A stretch of DNA of 64,000 nt from positions 1 through 64,000 of the forward strand of contig MCFG01000126.1 of assembly GCA_002104895.1 (NCBI GenBank). Reading direction: 5' to 3'. The notes below the pieces were generated by a model. The model saw nothing but the letters and a program-made list of their open reading frames with translations. It had not been told where the DNA came from and made no database searches. Positions 13,417-24,663 of the stretch are shown here, in pieces. The stretch is from Anaeromyces robustus (Eukaryota > Neocallimastigomycota > Neocallimastigomycetes > Neocallimastigales > Neocallimastigaceae). A program made the position numbers and the translations under genes. The stretch's first letter is position 1. Each line of letters begins with the position of its first letter.

Positions 13417-13520
13417 ATGAATAATAAAATGGAAATTTTTTTTTTTTTATATTAACTCATAATTCTAACTAAATAAAATTTTATTATTTAAAAAAATTTT
13501 TTTTCCATTTTATTATTCAT
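13417..13520. repeat. 104-bp foldback (inverted repeat)
   Basis: ATGAATAATAAAATGGAAA at 13417-13435 is perfectly inverted at 13502-13520, with an AT-rich spacer of 66 bases. It follows the stop codon of the 7-TM gene by about 230 bases. It may be a small MITE remnant or a 3'-end hairpin. Confidence 0.7.
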
Positions 13521-13818
13521 AATTATTAATAATTTTTATTTTAGCTCAAATAATTAAAGATTAATATATAGAATTTTGCATTATAGAATTTTTTATTAAA
13601 TAAAGTTAAAATCTAATAAAACTGATAAAAAAAAAATTTAAATAAATAATAAAAAAAAAATATATATATATATAATATATATTTAAAAAATTAATAAAAA
13701 AAACTTTAAAAAAAAAAAAAAAAAAACCAATAACTATATATAAATATACAATAAAGTTGTATTTTTTTTTTTTTAAAAAAGGGAATAAGAGAATAGAAAA
13801 TAAAAAAAAAAATTAAAA

Positions 13819-16638
13819 ATGAAGAAATATCAAATGCGAAGACTGTTTTCAATAAAATCAATATTAATATATATTATGATTATTATAATATTACTTTTAT
13901 TTTATAATATTAAAACCTTAAATCAGTATTTTGATCTAATTGAAGAAACACGATTCAATAATGATATAAATAAGAAAAATTATAATAATAAAAATGAATA
14001 TAATAAAATAATATATTCAAAAAATAAAATAAATAATAATGAATTAAAGAATGCAACAGAAAAAGTTGACGATAAATTGAATCATGTAAATGATATTATT
14101 AATAAGCAACAAAAAGAAATTGACATCGATAATAAAAAAAATGAAATTATAATTGAAGATGATGTAATTGATATTTTAGACAAAGAAAACGATAGAATTC
14201 TCAATGGTGATATAAATGAAAAAATAAATGAACAAAAAGAAAATGGTAATAAAAAGAAAACTGATTTAGATTATATTAAAGAATATAGAGGTGGAGAACT
14301 TGAACCTGAGTGGGAATGGGTAAAAAATATTTCTATTGTTTATACTTGGGTAGATGGTTCAGATGTTGATTTTTTAGATATAAAATCTAAATATAATGGT
14401 GGATTCAGACAATTTAATAGTAGAGATAGATCAGCTGATGAACTTCGTTATTCAATACGTTCATTGGAAAAATATATGCCTTGGTTTAATGGAACTATAT
14501 ATATTGCAACATTTAATCAAATTCCAAAATGGTTAGATACATCTAATCCAAGAATAAAAATGGTATTCCATAAAGATTTTATTCCTGAACATTATTATCC
14601 TACTTTTGATTCCAATACAATAGAAATGTTTTTAGATAAAATTCCAGGAATTACAGAACGTTTTCTTTATTTTAATGATGATATATTTCTCAATAATTAT
14701 ATTCATCCATGCTTTTTCTTCACTTCTGAAGGTTTTTATCCAAAAATATATCGACGTAACGTTGTTCCATTAACTATTGAAAAAACAAATCAAATTATTA
14801 ATAAAGATAGTGTTGCCGAAATGTTTCATACTTCAAAATATTTCACACGTGCTGTCTTAAGAGATTATTTTGATAATAAATTTCAATATCGTTATCTACT
14901 TCATTCTGTATTTGTTTTATATCGTGATATGTTTGAACCTTTCCGTCAAACTTTTAAAGAAGAATTTAAAGTAGTTTTTGCTAACAGATTTAGGTGTTAT
15001 TATGAACCACATGGTGTATATATTCATCAAACACTTTTATCCTATGTAATTCGAGAAAGTGAAAACACATATAAATTTGGTGGTAATGGTAAAGCTAGTA
15101 AATTACCTAGTTTTACACTTCCTGATAATAGAACTGTTAAAGACTACTCTAGTGTTTTTATTCCTGCAAAAGTTAGTAAAGAAATGGTAAGATTTGGAAG
15201 TATTACCAACAATGCTGCTAAAAATAATGACAAATTTAATTCATTTAGGAAAGATAAAAATCTATTAGTATATAATTTTAATGATGAATATTCCAAAAGT
15301 TCTTCATTACATCAATTTAGTAAATATATGATTACTCGTTATCCAAAACCAAGTTCTTTTGAAAAAAAAGATTATAAAGAATTAGAAAAAGATATTTTAA
15401 CTATAATTCATGAATTTGAAGGTTTTACTAAAAAATTAACAGAAGATATGCCAAAAAAATATGGTAATTCCACTCTTCTTGAATTAGATAAGGAAGTAGA
15501 AAACTTTGAACTTGGTATTGTTAGTCAATACTTAGAAAAAAAGGAAACACTTTCTGAACCTCAAGATTTAATAAGTAAAAGAGAAAAAGAAGAAATTAAA
15601 TTTTTATTAAATTATAAAGGAGAAGAATTAGAAAAAGAATGGCAGTGGGCTTCAACAGTATCTATTGTATATATTTTAGAAAATCAATCATCAAATAATA
15701 ATATTTTAGCACAAATAGAAGAAATAAAATATTCAATAAGATCTGTAGAAAATTTTTTACCATGGTTTAAAGGAAAAATTTATATTATTACTCAATCAGA
15801 CGAATTGAAAGATCAATTAACATGGATAAATAAAGAAAACCAGAGAATTGAAATAATAAATCAAAATGATATAATTCCAGAATCAGCAAAAAATACAAAA
15901 AATATCCATGTTTTAGAAATGTATTTAGACAAAATTCCTAATCTTTCAGAACGATTCATTTATCTCAAAGGTAATCATTATTTTGTCAATTATGTTCATC
16001 CACGTTTCTTCTTTAGCAAAGAATTTTATCCAAAATATAATTTAAAAAGTGCACTTAACAAAAAAGAAATTAGTAATCTTATTAAAAACGACCCACAATT
16101 CTATCAAACTTTTTCAGTTTTAATGGATTACTTTAGTAAAAACTATTTAAAACATTATAGATATTTTGATAATGCACCATATACATTTTATCGTGATTTA
16201 TTTTCACCAGTACGTCAATTATTTGGAATTCAAATCAATAAAATGATTAAAGGCAATAATAATCCAAATCAAAACATATTACCTTTATATTTGGTTACTA
16301 ATTATAATATATACGCAACAGAACAACCTTTATACCCAGAATATGTTACTGGTTATGGTAAAATAAGAAATGCAAAATTACCTATATTAAATGAAAAAAG
16401 AACAATTAATTATTTTGGATTTGATGTGACTACTCCAGCTATTGCTAAAGATACAACAATATATGATATTCCAATAGCTAATATTACAAATGTAAAACGT
16501 TTTACAAAAGATTTAAATGATTCAAAAAAAATATTTTTCAGTTTAAAAATAAATAATCATGAAGAAATTTTAAACAAAAATTATTATAAAAATTTAATGA
16601 CAACTTTATTTAGTAAGCCTTCGACATTTGAGAATTAA
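13819..16638 (+). CDS. Stealth-family sugar-phosphate transferase, Golgi type II membrane protein with duplicated domain
   Basis: 939 residues, one exon. A basic N-terminus and one hydrophobic segment at 14-30 give a signal anchor; residues 40-150 are charged, Asn/Lys-rich stem. Conserved Stealth regions follow: CR1 with VYTWVDGSD (174-182), CR2 with DELRYSIRSLEKYMPWF (207-223) and RFLYFNDDIFL (281-291), CR3 around 361-383 (HSVFVLYRDMFEPFRQTF) and CR4 with EPHGVYIHQ (396-404). Known relatives, including bacterial capsule enzymes and animal GNPTAB, transfer hexose-1-phosphate to glycans. From about 600 the same domain recurs (KEWQW, YSIRSVENFLPWF, RFIYLKGNHYF) but without the YTWVDGSD motif and without the DD pair. 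The second copy is therefore probably inactive and structural. Likely acts in decorating secreted or wall glycans. Confidence 0.93.
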   Translation: MKKYQMRRLFSIKSILIYIMIIIILLLFYNIKTLNQYFDLIEETRFNNDINKKNYNNKNEYNKIIYSKNKINNNELKNATEKVDDKLNHVNDIINKQQKEIDIDNKKNEIIIEDDVIDILDKENDRILNGDINEKINEQKENGNKKKTDLDYIKEYRGGELEPEWEWVKNISIVYTWVDGSDVDFLDIKSKYNGGFRQFNSRDRSADELRYSIRSLEKYMPWFNGTIYIATFNQIPKWLDTSNPRIKMVFHKDFIPEHYYPTFDSNTIEMFLDKIPGITERFLYFNDDIFLNNYIHPCFFFTSEGFYPKIYRRNVVPLTIEKTNQIINKDSVAEMFHTSKYFTRAVLRDYFDNKFQYRYLLHSVFVLYRDMFEPFRQTFKEEFKVVFANRFRCYYEPHGVYIHQTLLSYVIRESENTYKFGGNGKASKLPSFTLPDNRTVKDYSSVFIPAKVSKEMVRFGSITNNAAKNNDKFNSFRKDKNLLVYNFNDEYSKSSSLHQFSKYMITRYPKPSSFEKKDYKELEKDILTIIHEFEGFTKKLTEDMPKKYGNSTLLELDKEVENFELGIVSQYLEKKETLSEPQDLISKREKEEIKFLLNYKGEELEKEWQWASTVSIVYILENQSSNNNILAQIEEIKYSIRSVENFLPWFKGKIYIITQSDELKDQLTWINKENQRIEIINQNDIIPESAKNTKNIHVLEMYLDKIPNLSERFIYLKGNHYFVNYVHPRFFFSKEFYPKYNLKSALNKKEISNLIKNDPQFYQTFSVLMDYFSKNYLKHYRYFDNAPYTFYRDLFSPVRQLFGIQINKMIKGNNNPNQNILPLYLVTNYNIYATEQPLYPEYVTGYGKIRNAKLPILNEKRTINYFGFDVTTPAIAKDTTIYDIPIANITNVKRFTKDLNDSKKIFFSLKINNHEEILNKNYYKNLMTTLFSKPSTFEN

Positions 16639-16796
16639 TCAATTTAGAAAACGAAAATAGGATTGAAAATTAAAAAGGAATAAAGGAATATATATATATA
16701 TATATATTTATTAAATATATTTATAAATAATGAAAAGAAAAAATAAAAGAAAAGAAAAAAGAAAATATTAAATTAAAAGAAATTCAACAATTTTTC

Positions 16797-16827
<31 letters not shown>

Positions 16828-17528
16828 GAAAAAAAAATATATATATATATTTTTATATAAATACAAAAACAGCAAAAAAAAAAAAAAATCAACAAAAAAA
16901 TCAGCAAAGAAAAGAAAAAAAATCATTTAAAAAAAAAAAAAAAAAAAAAAAAAACAGCAATAGAAAAAAAATGAAGGGTTTTTATGCGAAAGAAATACAA
17001 AAATATTTTTTTATTTTAATTTTATTTTTTATAATAATTTTTATTTGTGACAATTTGCGTTATGTTTTTGATATTATTTATTATTTATAATATTATTTAT
17101 AATTATCATCATTAATATACTCTATTATATAAGTTTTATTTAATCATTAATAAAAAAGAAAAAAGAAAAAAGTATAACTAATTATTATAAATCAATATTA
17201 TGATTTTATAATTTTTTTTTTTTAATAAAGTCAAGTCACTTTAATTTATTCTATTCGCTATTAAATTATTTTTTTAATATTTTCAAATAGAATTAGAAAA
17301 ATATTTATATTTCTAAAATAAAAGTATTAAAAATATTAATTATTTATATTTAATAAATAAAATAATTAAATTCAAAATATTATCCATTCACATTTTTATT
17401 CATAAATTAACATAAAATAATTATTAAATAAAAAATATAAAATATTTAATAATAATAAAAATAACAAAATTAATTAAAATAAGAATAATAATAATAATAA
17501 AAAATAATAAAAAAAATAAATAAATAAG

Positions 17529-17580
<52 letters not shown>

Positions 17581-18280
17581 ATAATAATAATAATAATAAA
17601 ATAATAATAAAATACTAATAATAATAATAAAATAATAATAATAAAATAATAATAATAAAATAATAATAATAAAAGTAAATCAGTATTTATTGATTTACTC
17701 TTGTAAATTTATTTAATCATGACTTTAAGTAATTAATTCTATTTTATTATTAATGAATTATTTTATATATAGACATTTAATATAATATAAAAATTTTTTT
17801 TTTTTTTTTTTATTTATTAATTTATTTATTTATTTATTTATTTAGGGAATTCACTGTTTATATTGAGTGTAACAGTTTGAAATAGTTTTAGAATAATAAA
17901 CTATAGTAATGCCACAATTATTAATATATTGTATTTATAAATATGTGGCATAAAAATTATGAAAATTTTTTAATAAATAAAACATATTCTTTCTTTTAAT
18001 AATAAATTAATAATTTTTTATATAATAATTTTTATAATATATATTATTATATGATATGTTACATATAATAAAAATATTAAATAAATTAAAACTTTTTTTT
18101 ATAAACTTTTTTTTATAAAAAATAAATAATATATTTAATATTTAATATTTAATTTGATATTATTATATTTATTATTATATAGTAATTATTTCCAAATATT
18201 AATTTTTTTTCTTATAATGATCATTAAAATTATTAATAATTTTAATTATTTTAATATTTTTTATTATATTGATTGATTTA
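16639..18280. other. AT-rich intergenic stretch with microsatellites
   Basis: Poly-A tracts near 16800 and 16930, a long (AAAT)n/(TAA)n block at about 17470-17675 and an ATGCCACA...TGTGGCAT inverted pair near 17909-17951. No supported gene. Confidence 0.6.
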
Positions 18281-18689
18281 TTCATGTCCAACTTGCTGTT
18301 CACATAGAATCTTTCTCCACTTAATCTTCAAAGTTCTCATTTGAATATTTGCTAATACTATCAAGATCATTATTATTAATTATATATATTATTTTAATGT
18401 TCTTGTTTTTTGATTTTTGGAGTTAAATAGAAACATTTAAATAAAATTATTTTTGTTATATATTCAAATTAAAAAAAAAATCATTTTTTAATTTGAATAA
18501 TTATTAAAAAAAAAAAATTATTTATATTCATATAGTATAAATAATATTAATTATGATTTTGATGAAGATCGTGCAAAAATATTGATATTGATAATAAATA
18601 TTATAATTTTTAAATTATTAAAATAAAAATAAAAATAAAAACAAAAAAAGATTTTTTATTTTTATTTTAATACTTTATGTTAAAAACAT

Positions 18690-19130
18690 TATATTTATTA
18701 TTATTATTACTATAATTATATGGTTGTTCAATAAATGAAGGAGGAGGAACAGATGATGTAGATTCTATATAATATGAATTAGAATTAATAACAGGTTGTA
18801 TTGATAATACTGTAGTTGTATATAAGATGAATAAGAATTAAAAGCAGGTTGAATTGGGGATATAGTATTTATATTATATGAATAATTACTATTCATAACT
18901 GTTGAAGGATGAGATAAACTATTGTTATTAGATGATTGTACATTCCATGGATTTTCAATAAAATCATTATTTGTAGGATCCTATTTATTTTTATTATTCT
19001 GTGAAATATTTTATGGATAATTACAATTATTATTATAAAAATAATAATAACAACAACAGGTATTTTTAAAAGAAAATATATAGTCTTTAAAGACCAGGAA
19101 TAAATTTTAGAAATTCCTTCTTCAATTTCA
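18690..19130 (-). pseudogene. Decayed membrane-protein gene fragment (TM segment plus polar tail)
   Basis: On the minus strand a frame near 19130-19000 reads SNEIEEGISKIYSW, then a hydrophobic run beginning IPVVVIIIFIIIIVIIHK. After a frame change near 18985 it continues as DPTNNDFIENPWNVQ and a Ser/Asn/Tyr-rich tail. A second frame change near 18830 leads to SSVPPPSFIEQPYNY. This is the shape of a single-pass membrane protein with a proline-containing cytoplasmic tail. The base mix is richer in GC than its flanks, as coding DNA here always is. Two frame breaks and no start make it a probable pseudogene; a multi-exon gene is a less likely alternative. Family not recognised. Confidence 0.4.
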
Positions 19131-19474
19131 TTACTTATTATATAAATTATAGTTTGTTGTTTTAGTTTTTATTTTTTTTTAAAAGAAAAAAAAAAAGAAA
19201 ATTTATTTTACAAATATTATTATAATTTTTTGTGTAACAAAACAAGGAATAAAAAATATCTTTTTTATAAATTAAATTTTTAATTAAAAAAGAAATTAAT
19301 TTTAACTGTTTTTAGTAATTCATAAATGTTTATAATTTTTTTATTATTATTGTTTCTATTTTGAACAATAATAAACTAACAAAATATATTAATTATAAAT
19401 GTATTAAATAATAAATAATGGTCATTTAAATTTTAACAAGAAATAATTAATTCTTTTCATTAATAAATTAAAAT

Positions 19475-19570
19475 AATAATCGATATCTGATTTAGAATTA
19501 AATACTCATTATTCATAAATTCATCAATAGATTTATTGTAAATATAATCTGGAATATCATATTCATTTTA
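19475..19570 (-). pseudogene. Short coding-like relic
   Basis: The minus strand reads NEYDIPDYIYNKSIDEFMNN before dissolving into AT-rich sequence. It lies upstream, in the minus sense, of the decayed membrane-protein fragment and could be another piece of the same dead gene. Too short to assign. Confidence 0.25.
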
Positions 19571-20074
19571 AAAACTTTCTAATAATTTTTTAAAAAAGTA
19601 TTTTACTTTAATTTTTATTATATTTTGAAAATTTTTATATTATTACTAATATTATTAACAGTATAACTATTTATTGAGATGAATAATATATAATATTATA
19701 ATAATAAAATATCATTAATATCATTTTATATTACAATGATTATAATATTATAATAAAATTATTAAATAATTAAATTGTTATTATATATATAAATGCTCTA
19801 TAAATATTTTGTATAATTTATATACATATAATATATAAAAATACGCTAATATATAGATATACATAATGTTATATTGTAGTCTTAATATAAGATATATATT
19901 ATTAATTTATTAAAGTCGGAAAAAAATACATCCATTTTTAATAATTATAAAAATATTCCATACAATGTATAATTATAAAAAATAAAATTAAAATAATAAA
20001 AAAAAATAAAATAGATAAATAGGAAAAAAAAAAGATGATTATATATTAGCTTTTGTCTACATATAATGTATTCA

Positions 20075-20430
20075 ATTTTTTATTGTTCTTTATTTATAAC
20101 TTTTTTAAAATATAATTTTATCATTTATTTATTATTAATTTTTTAATATATTCATTTATTTATTTTATGTTTATTTAAATATTATTTATTTTTTTATTTA
20201 TTTATAATTTTTTTATTAATTTATATATTCATTTATTTATTAAATTATTTATTTATTCATTCGTTTATTTAATATTAAATTTATTTATTTATTCATTTAT
20301 ATATATTTATTTATCCTCTTATTATATATTTATTTATTACTTTTTCATCTATTTAATTATTTATCTATTCATTTATTTATCCTTTTATTTATTTATTCAT
20401 CCATTTGTTTATTTATTAATTTATTAAATT
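20075..20430. repeat. Degenerate (ATTT)n region
   Basis: Imperfect ATTT/ATTC tetranucleotide repeats over about 350 bases; non-coding. Confidence 0.8.
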
Positions 20431-20507
20431 AATTATATATATATATCTATAATAATAAAAATAATAAATTTAATAAATATTTATAATTAATTTTTAATAA
20501 TAATAAT

Positions 20508-20542
20508 AATTATTAGGATTATTAAAAATAATCCTAATTATT
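20508..20542. repeat. Near-perfect hairpin
   Basis: AATTATTAGGATTATT, a three-base AAA loop, then AATAATCCTAATTATT; one mismatch in a 16-bp stem. Isolated in non-coding DNA. Confidence 0.6.
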
Positions 20543-20989
20543 TTGATTAAAATATTTTTAAATCATAAATATTACTCACTATATATTTATTCATCAATTT
20601 TTTTTTTTAAATGTTATCATTACCTATTTTTCCTTTTCTTCGCTATATTGGTTTGAAATATTTACTAATTATTTAGAAATAATTAATGTTTTTTTTCAAT
20701 ATAAATTCTGCTTATCTTATTTATTTATTTTAAAGAATAGTGTAATTTTTTTATTGGGTATATATATACATATATTCTTATTTTTTTTAAGATGTCTAAT
20801 TAATATGATGATTCTTTTAAATTAAGTCATTCACATCAAGTCATGTCACAAAAACCATTCCTAGTTATTTAAAATTAAAAATAAGGATTATATAATTAAT
20901 TTGAAAGTAATAATAAAATATATCTTAAATTGAAATATTTATCATGGGATAATCATGGTATGATATGGATATTTGATAGGGAAACGATT

Positions 20990-21062
20990 ATTAAAATTAT
21001 TAGGATGATGATTATTAGGATGATGATGATTATGATGAAATTATGGATTATTAGGATTATTG
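20990..21062. repeat. GATGATTATTAG minisatellite
   Basis: Short imperfect copies of ATTATTAGGATGATG, about 430 bases before the first ankyrin gene. Non-coding. Confidence 0.6.
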
Positions 21063-21489
21063 CCAGATGTTTTGGTTAAACAATAAAAAAGAATTATTAA
21101 TAATAACAAATTATTAGTATTTACAATTTTTTCTCTTTTTTTTTCTTTTTTTTCATTTTTCTTATTAAAAAGTTATATTTAATACAATATCCTATCCAAT
21201 ACTCACCTTCTTTATTTACCCTGTTATTTTTATACTTGTTAAAAAGAAAAATAAAATAAAAAAACATTCTTTTTTTTATTTTAGATAAATACTTAGTAAT
21301 ATAAAAAAGGCTTTTAAAAATGAATAGGACAGATTATCTCAATTATATAAATAAAAAAAAGAGATTATTGTATTATTATAACTAAAATCAAAAAAAAAAA
21401 ATAATAATAATAATAATAATAAACAATAATTTATATAATTAAAAATAGATTGATTATTTTTATGTTTTTTTTATAATAATATTAATAAT

Positions 21490-24400
21490 ATGAATAACCT
21501 TGAAAATAAAAGAAAAAAAATTATTGAAATTATTAAAAGGGATGAAATAACTGAATTAGAAATATACACAGCAAAAAATAATATTCAATTGAAAGATTTT
21601 AATAATGAAAATTTTGACTTATTAATATATTCTTTAAAACATTATGCTTCCATTGAAATTATAAATTTTATTATCAATCATTGTCAATATAACACCTTAA
21701 ATTATACATTTCAAGACTACGGAACACCTCTTTTTTTAGCTATTGCAAGGCAAGAATTTAAAATTGCTGATTTATTAATAAAAAATAAGGCTGATATAAA
21801 TTTTAGGATTAACAGTTTTAATCGTGATGGTATTGGAATTATTTATTATTTATATAAAATTAATTGTCTTTATAACGAAAACCTTAAATATATTTTAGAT
21901 AAAGACTTTAATATTGAAGCTATAACCACAAACTTAATTAATGATTTAGTTAGCAATCATAAAAATGATAATTTAGAAATTATTTTTAAACATTATATTT
22001 TTGACAATGCATTTATATTAAGTCTCCTCAATACGTATAAAAATAAATCATCATTATCTTGTAGACAATTGCAAGATATTACTATGAATGAAAAAAATAA
22101 AATAAAAATTAATGAAAATATGTATTATAATGCAATAAAAAAAAGAAATTATGATGCTATTAGAATTTTACTTGATAATGATGGAAATGGTGATAAAATA
22201 TTAGAAAAAATAAATAAATATGAAATACTTGAAAAAGCTGTTGAATGTGATAACTATAAACTTGTGATAAAAATATTAAATTCAAAACCGTTGAATTATA
22301 AATTTATAAATTTTGAAAAATGTTTATTTGATGCTTGTAAAAATATTAATGTTAAAATCATTGAAATTCTTGTTAAAACATTATTAAGTTATGACACGTT
22401 TGATTTTAAAAATATACATTTTGAAAAAATATTACTTGAAGCCGTAGAAGGAAAAAATAATAAAATAATGAAAATTTTGGTTGAACTGTTATCCCATAAA
22501 GCATTTGATTTTAAAAGTATTGATTTTGAAAAAATTTTATTTAATGCCAATAAAATTAGTAATTTAGATGGTATAAGATTATTAATGGAAACACTATTAT
22601 TAAATCAGCACTCATTTGATTTAAAGAATATTAATTTAATAAAATTTTTATTAGAAGTTAACCGTTATAATAATTGTAGCCATGATAGAGAAAGTATAAT
22701 TAAATTACTGGTTAAAATTTTAGTATATAGATCATCTAAAGTTATAGATGATCGCTTTGATACTTCATTTATTAAAAATTGTAATTGTCCCTCCCTTAAT
22801 TTAATATTAAATAAAATTATTGAGATGGATAATTTTAATTTAGTGAAAAGGTTAATTGAAAGTCAAGAATTAACTATGAATATTAATATAAAAGATATAA
22901 ATGGTAATTTACCCATTATTGTGGCGTATTACAGTACAACGTTTAATTTTACAGACCATAATGAAAATGCTTTAGAAATATTTGAATATTTATTAGATCA
23001 TGGTGCAAATTGTAATGTGAAAGGTAATAATCATTCATTATTATCCTCCGCAATACATTTTAAACATTATATGGTTACACGATGTTTACTAAAACATAAT
23101 GTACATATTGATGAAGATTTCAGTAAAAATTATCATCCCCTTCTAAAAGCGATTTATCAGAATAAAATTAAAACTATCAAACTTTTAATTGAAAATAGAA
23201 ATAAAAACAAAAATGATAGAAATACAACCCATATACCTATAATAAAAACAAATAAATACGGTTTTACCCCTCTTATTCTTTCTTATTTATTAAATCATCG
23301 TAAAATTTTTAAATATTTAATGAAATATGAAGATGTCAATGAATTTGATTCAAATGGCTATACCATTCTACACTACGCTATACTCAAAGAAGATATTGAA
23401 ACAATAAAATACCTAATTAGTATTGGAGCAGATATAAATTATAAAGAAAATATTTGGAAATCCTATAATTCAACACTTGATATTTCCATTTATATTCGTA
23501 ATGAAGAAATTTTTTTCATTTTACTTTATTCAAAAAATATAGAATTAAACCTTCCTAATGGGAAAGGTGAAATTCCTTTGGTAGCAACCATAAAAATTAA
23601 AAACTATCCCATAGATTATAAAAAATTTATTATAGAAAATTTAGTGGATCGAGGATCAAATATTAATTTTATTGATTCACGTAAAAATACCCCCTTAGTC
23701 TATGCTATTCAAGAAAAATGTTTCCCTGTAGTTGTATTATTAGTAGAAAAGGGAGCAAACGTTAATTATATTATTAAAAATGAAAATTATTGGGAAAGTG
23801 AATCCACTTTAATGTTTGCCATAAAACAAGGGGAAGTAAATATTGCTAAATATTTAATAGAATGTCGAGCATCCTTAAATTTTAAAAATAAATATGAAAT
23901 ATCCGATTTAATAGAAACGATTGGTAGAAATAGAAAAATAGAAATATTTGAATATTTAGCACAATGGGATAGAAATATATTTTCTAGCAATATAATAAAA
24001 GAAATTATAGTGAAAAGAAGACTTGATTTATTAAAAATTTTAGTTTCTCATCATTTAGATATTGATCTCAAAGATAATCATGGTAATACCCCTTTAATCT
24101 ATGCAATAGAAGCAAAAGAATGTCAAATTGTAGATTATTTATTTAAATGTGGTGCCAGTATTTATGGAGTTAATCATAAAATGGAAATTATAAGAGATAT
24201 TATTAATGATGGAAGATTAGATTTACTAAAAATTCTAATAAATCATCATTTAGATATATTTCAAAAAGATGAACATGGTCTTACCTTTTTATCTTATGCT
24301 TTTAATAGTTCACAACCAGCAATTGCTAGTTATTTAATTCATTGTGGTGCCGATATACAAAGTATTGTTAATGATGTCAAAATAGTGATTACCATTGTTT

Positions 24401-24663
24401 ATAATCGTAGTTTAGAATTATTAAAAATACTAGTGGCAAATCATCTCAATGTAAATATTAAAGATGAGAATGGTAATACACCATTAGTATATGCTATTAA
24501 AGCTCTAGATGAACATATTGTAGATTATTTAATTGAATGTGGAGCTGATATTCATAATGTAAATCATGAAGGAGAATCAATTTATGACATAAGTTATCAA
24601 TATTCAAATTTTTATTGGGGTCGAAATATATATATTAAAATAAAAAAATTATTAAATTTATAA
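21490..24663 (+). CDS. Ankyrin-repeat protein with lineage-type N-terminal module (1057 aa)
   Basis: Single exon. Residues 1-235 form a module shared with the two ankyrin genes further right (FDLLIYSLKHYASIEIINFI, then LSCRQLQDITMNEKNKIKI). Residues of about 260-390 hold three or four copies of an unusual repeat centred on H-x-T/A-FDFKxIxFExIL. From about 450 ordinary 33-residue ankyrin repeats follow (GNTPLIYAIEAKE, LFKCGAS), with the conserved block GYTILHYAILKEDIETIKYL near 620. The C-terminal 25 residues form a cap ending IKIKKLLNL. Ankyrin arrays bind proteins; no catalytic domain, signal peptide or membrane segment is visible, so a cytoplasmic or nuclear scaffold is the cautious reading. 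Partner unknown. Confidence 0.9.
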   Translation: MNNLENKRKKIIEIIKRDEITELEIYTAKNNIQLKDFNNENFDLLIYSLKHYASIEIINFIINHCQYNTLNYTFQDYGTPLFLAIARQEFKIADLLIKNKADINFRINSFNRDGIGIIYYLYKINCLYNENLKYILDKDFNIEAITTNLINDLVSNHKNDNLEIIFKHYIFDNAFILSLLNTYKNKSSLSCRQLQDITMNEKNKIKINENMYYNAIKKRNYDAIRILLDNDGNGDKILEKINKYEILEKAVECDNYKLVIKILNSKPLNYKFINFEKCLFDACKNINVKIIEILVKTLLSYDTFDFKNIHFEKILLEAVEGKNNKIMKILVELLSHKAFDFKSIDFEKILFNANKISNLDGIRLLMETLLLNQHSFDLKNINLIKFLLEVNRYNNCSHDRESIIKLLVKILVYRSSKVIDDRFDTSFIKNCNCPSLNLILNKIIEMDNFNLVKRLIESQELTMNINIKDINGNLPIIVAYYSTTFNFTDHNENALEIFEYLLDHGANCNVKGNNHSLLSSAIHFKHYMVTRCLLKHNVHIDEDFSKNYHPLLKAIYQNKIKTIKLLIENRNKNKNDRNTTHIPIIKTNKYGFTPLILSYLLNHRKIFKYLMKYEDVNEFDSNGYTILHYAILKEDIETIKYLISIGADINYKENIWKSYNSTLDISIYIRNEEIFFILLYSKNIELNLPNGKGEIPLVATIKIKNYPIDYKKFIIENLVDRGSNINFIDSRKNTPLVYAIQEKCFPVVVLLVEKGANVNYIIKNENYWESESTLMFAIKQGEVNIAKYLIECRASLNFKNKYEISDLIETIGRNRKIEIFEYLAQWDRNIFSSNIIKEIIVKRRLDLLKILVSHHLDIDLKDNHGNTPLIYAIEAKECQIVDYLFKCGASIYGVNHKMEIIRDIINDGRLDLLKILINHHLDIFQKDEHGLTFLSYAFNSSQPAIASYLIHCGADIQSIVNDVKIVITIVYNRSLELLKILVANHLNVNIKDENGNTPLVYAIKALDEHIVDYLIECGADIHNVNHEGESIYDISYQYSNFYWGRNIYIKIKKLLNL

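Noticed and set aside
16971-17090. 39-residue frame starting MKGFYAKEIQKYFFI with a hydrophobic stretch
   Set aside because: It lies in AT-rich 3' flank of the Stealth gene, its hydrophobic part is what TTT/ATT-rich DNA codes by default, and nothing else supports a gene.
17909-17951. ATGCCACA...TGTGGCAT inverted pair as a transposon end
   Set aside because: Only eight bases pair and the spacing is too short; similarity to GTGGCTT near 30120 is too slight to join them into a family.
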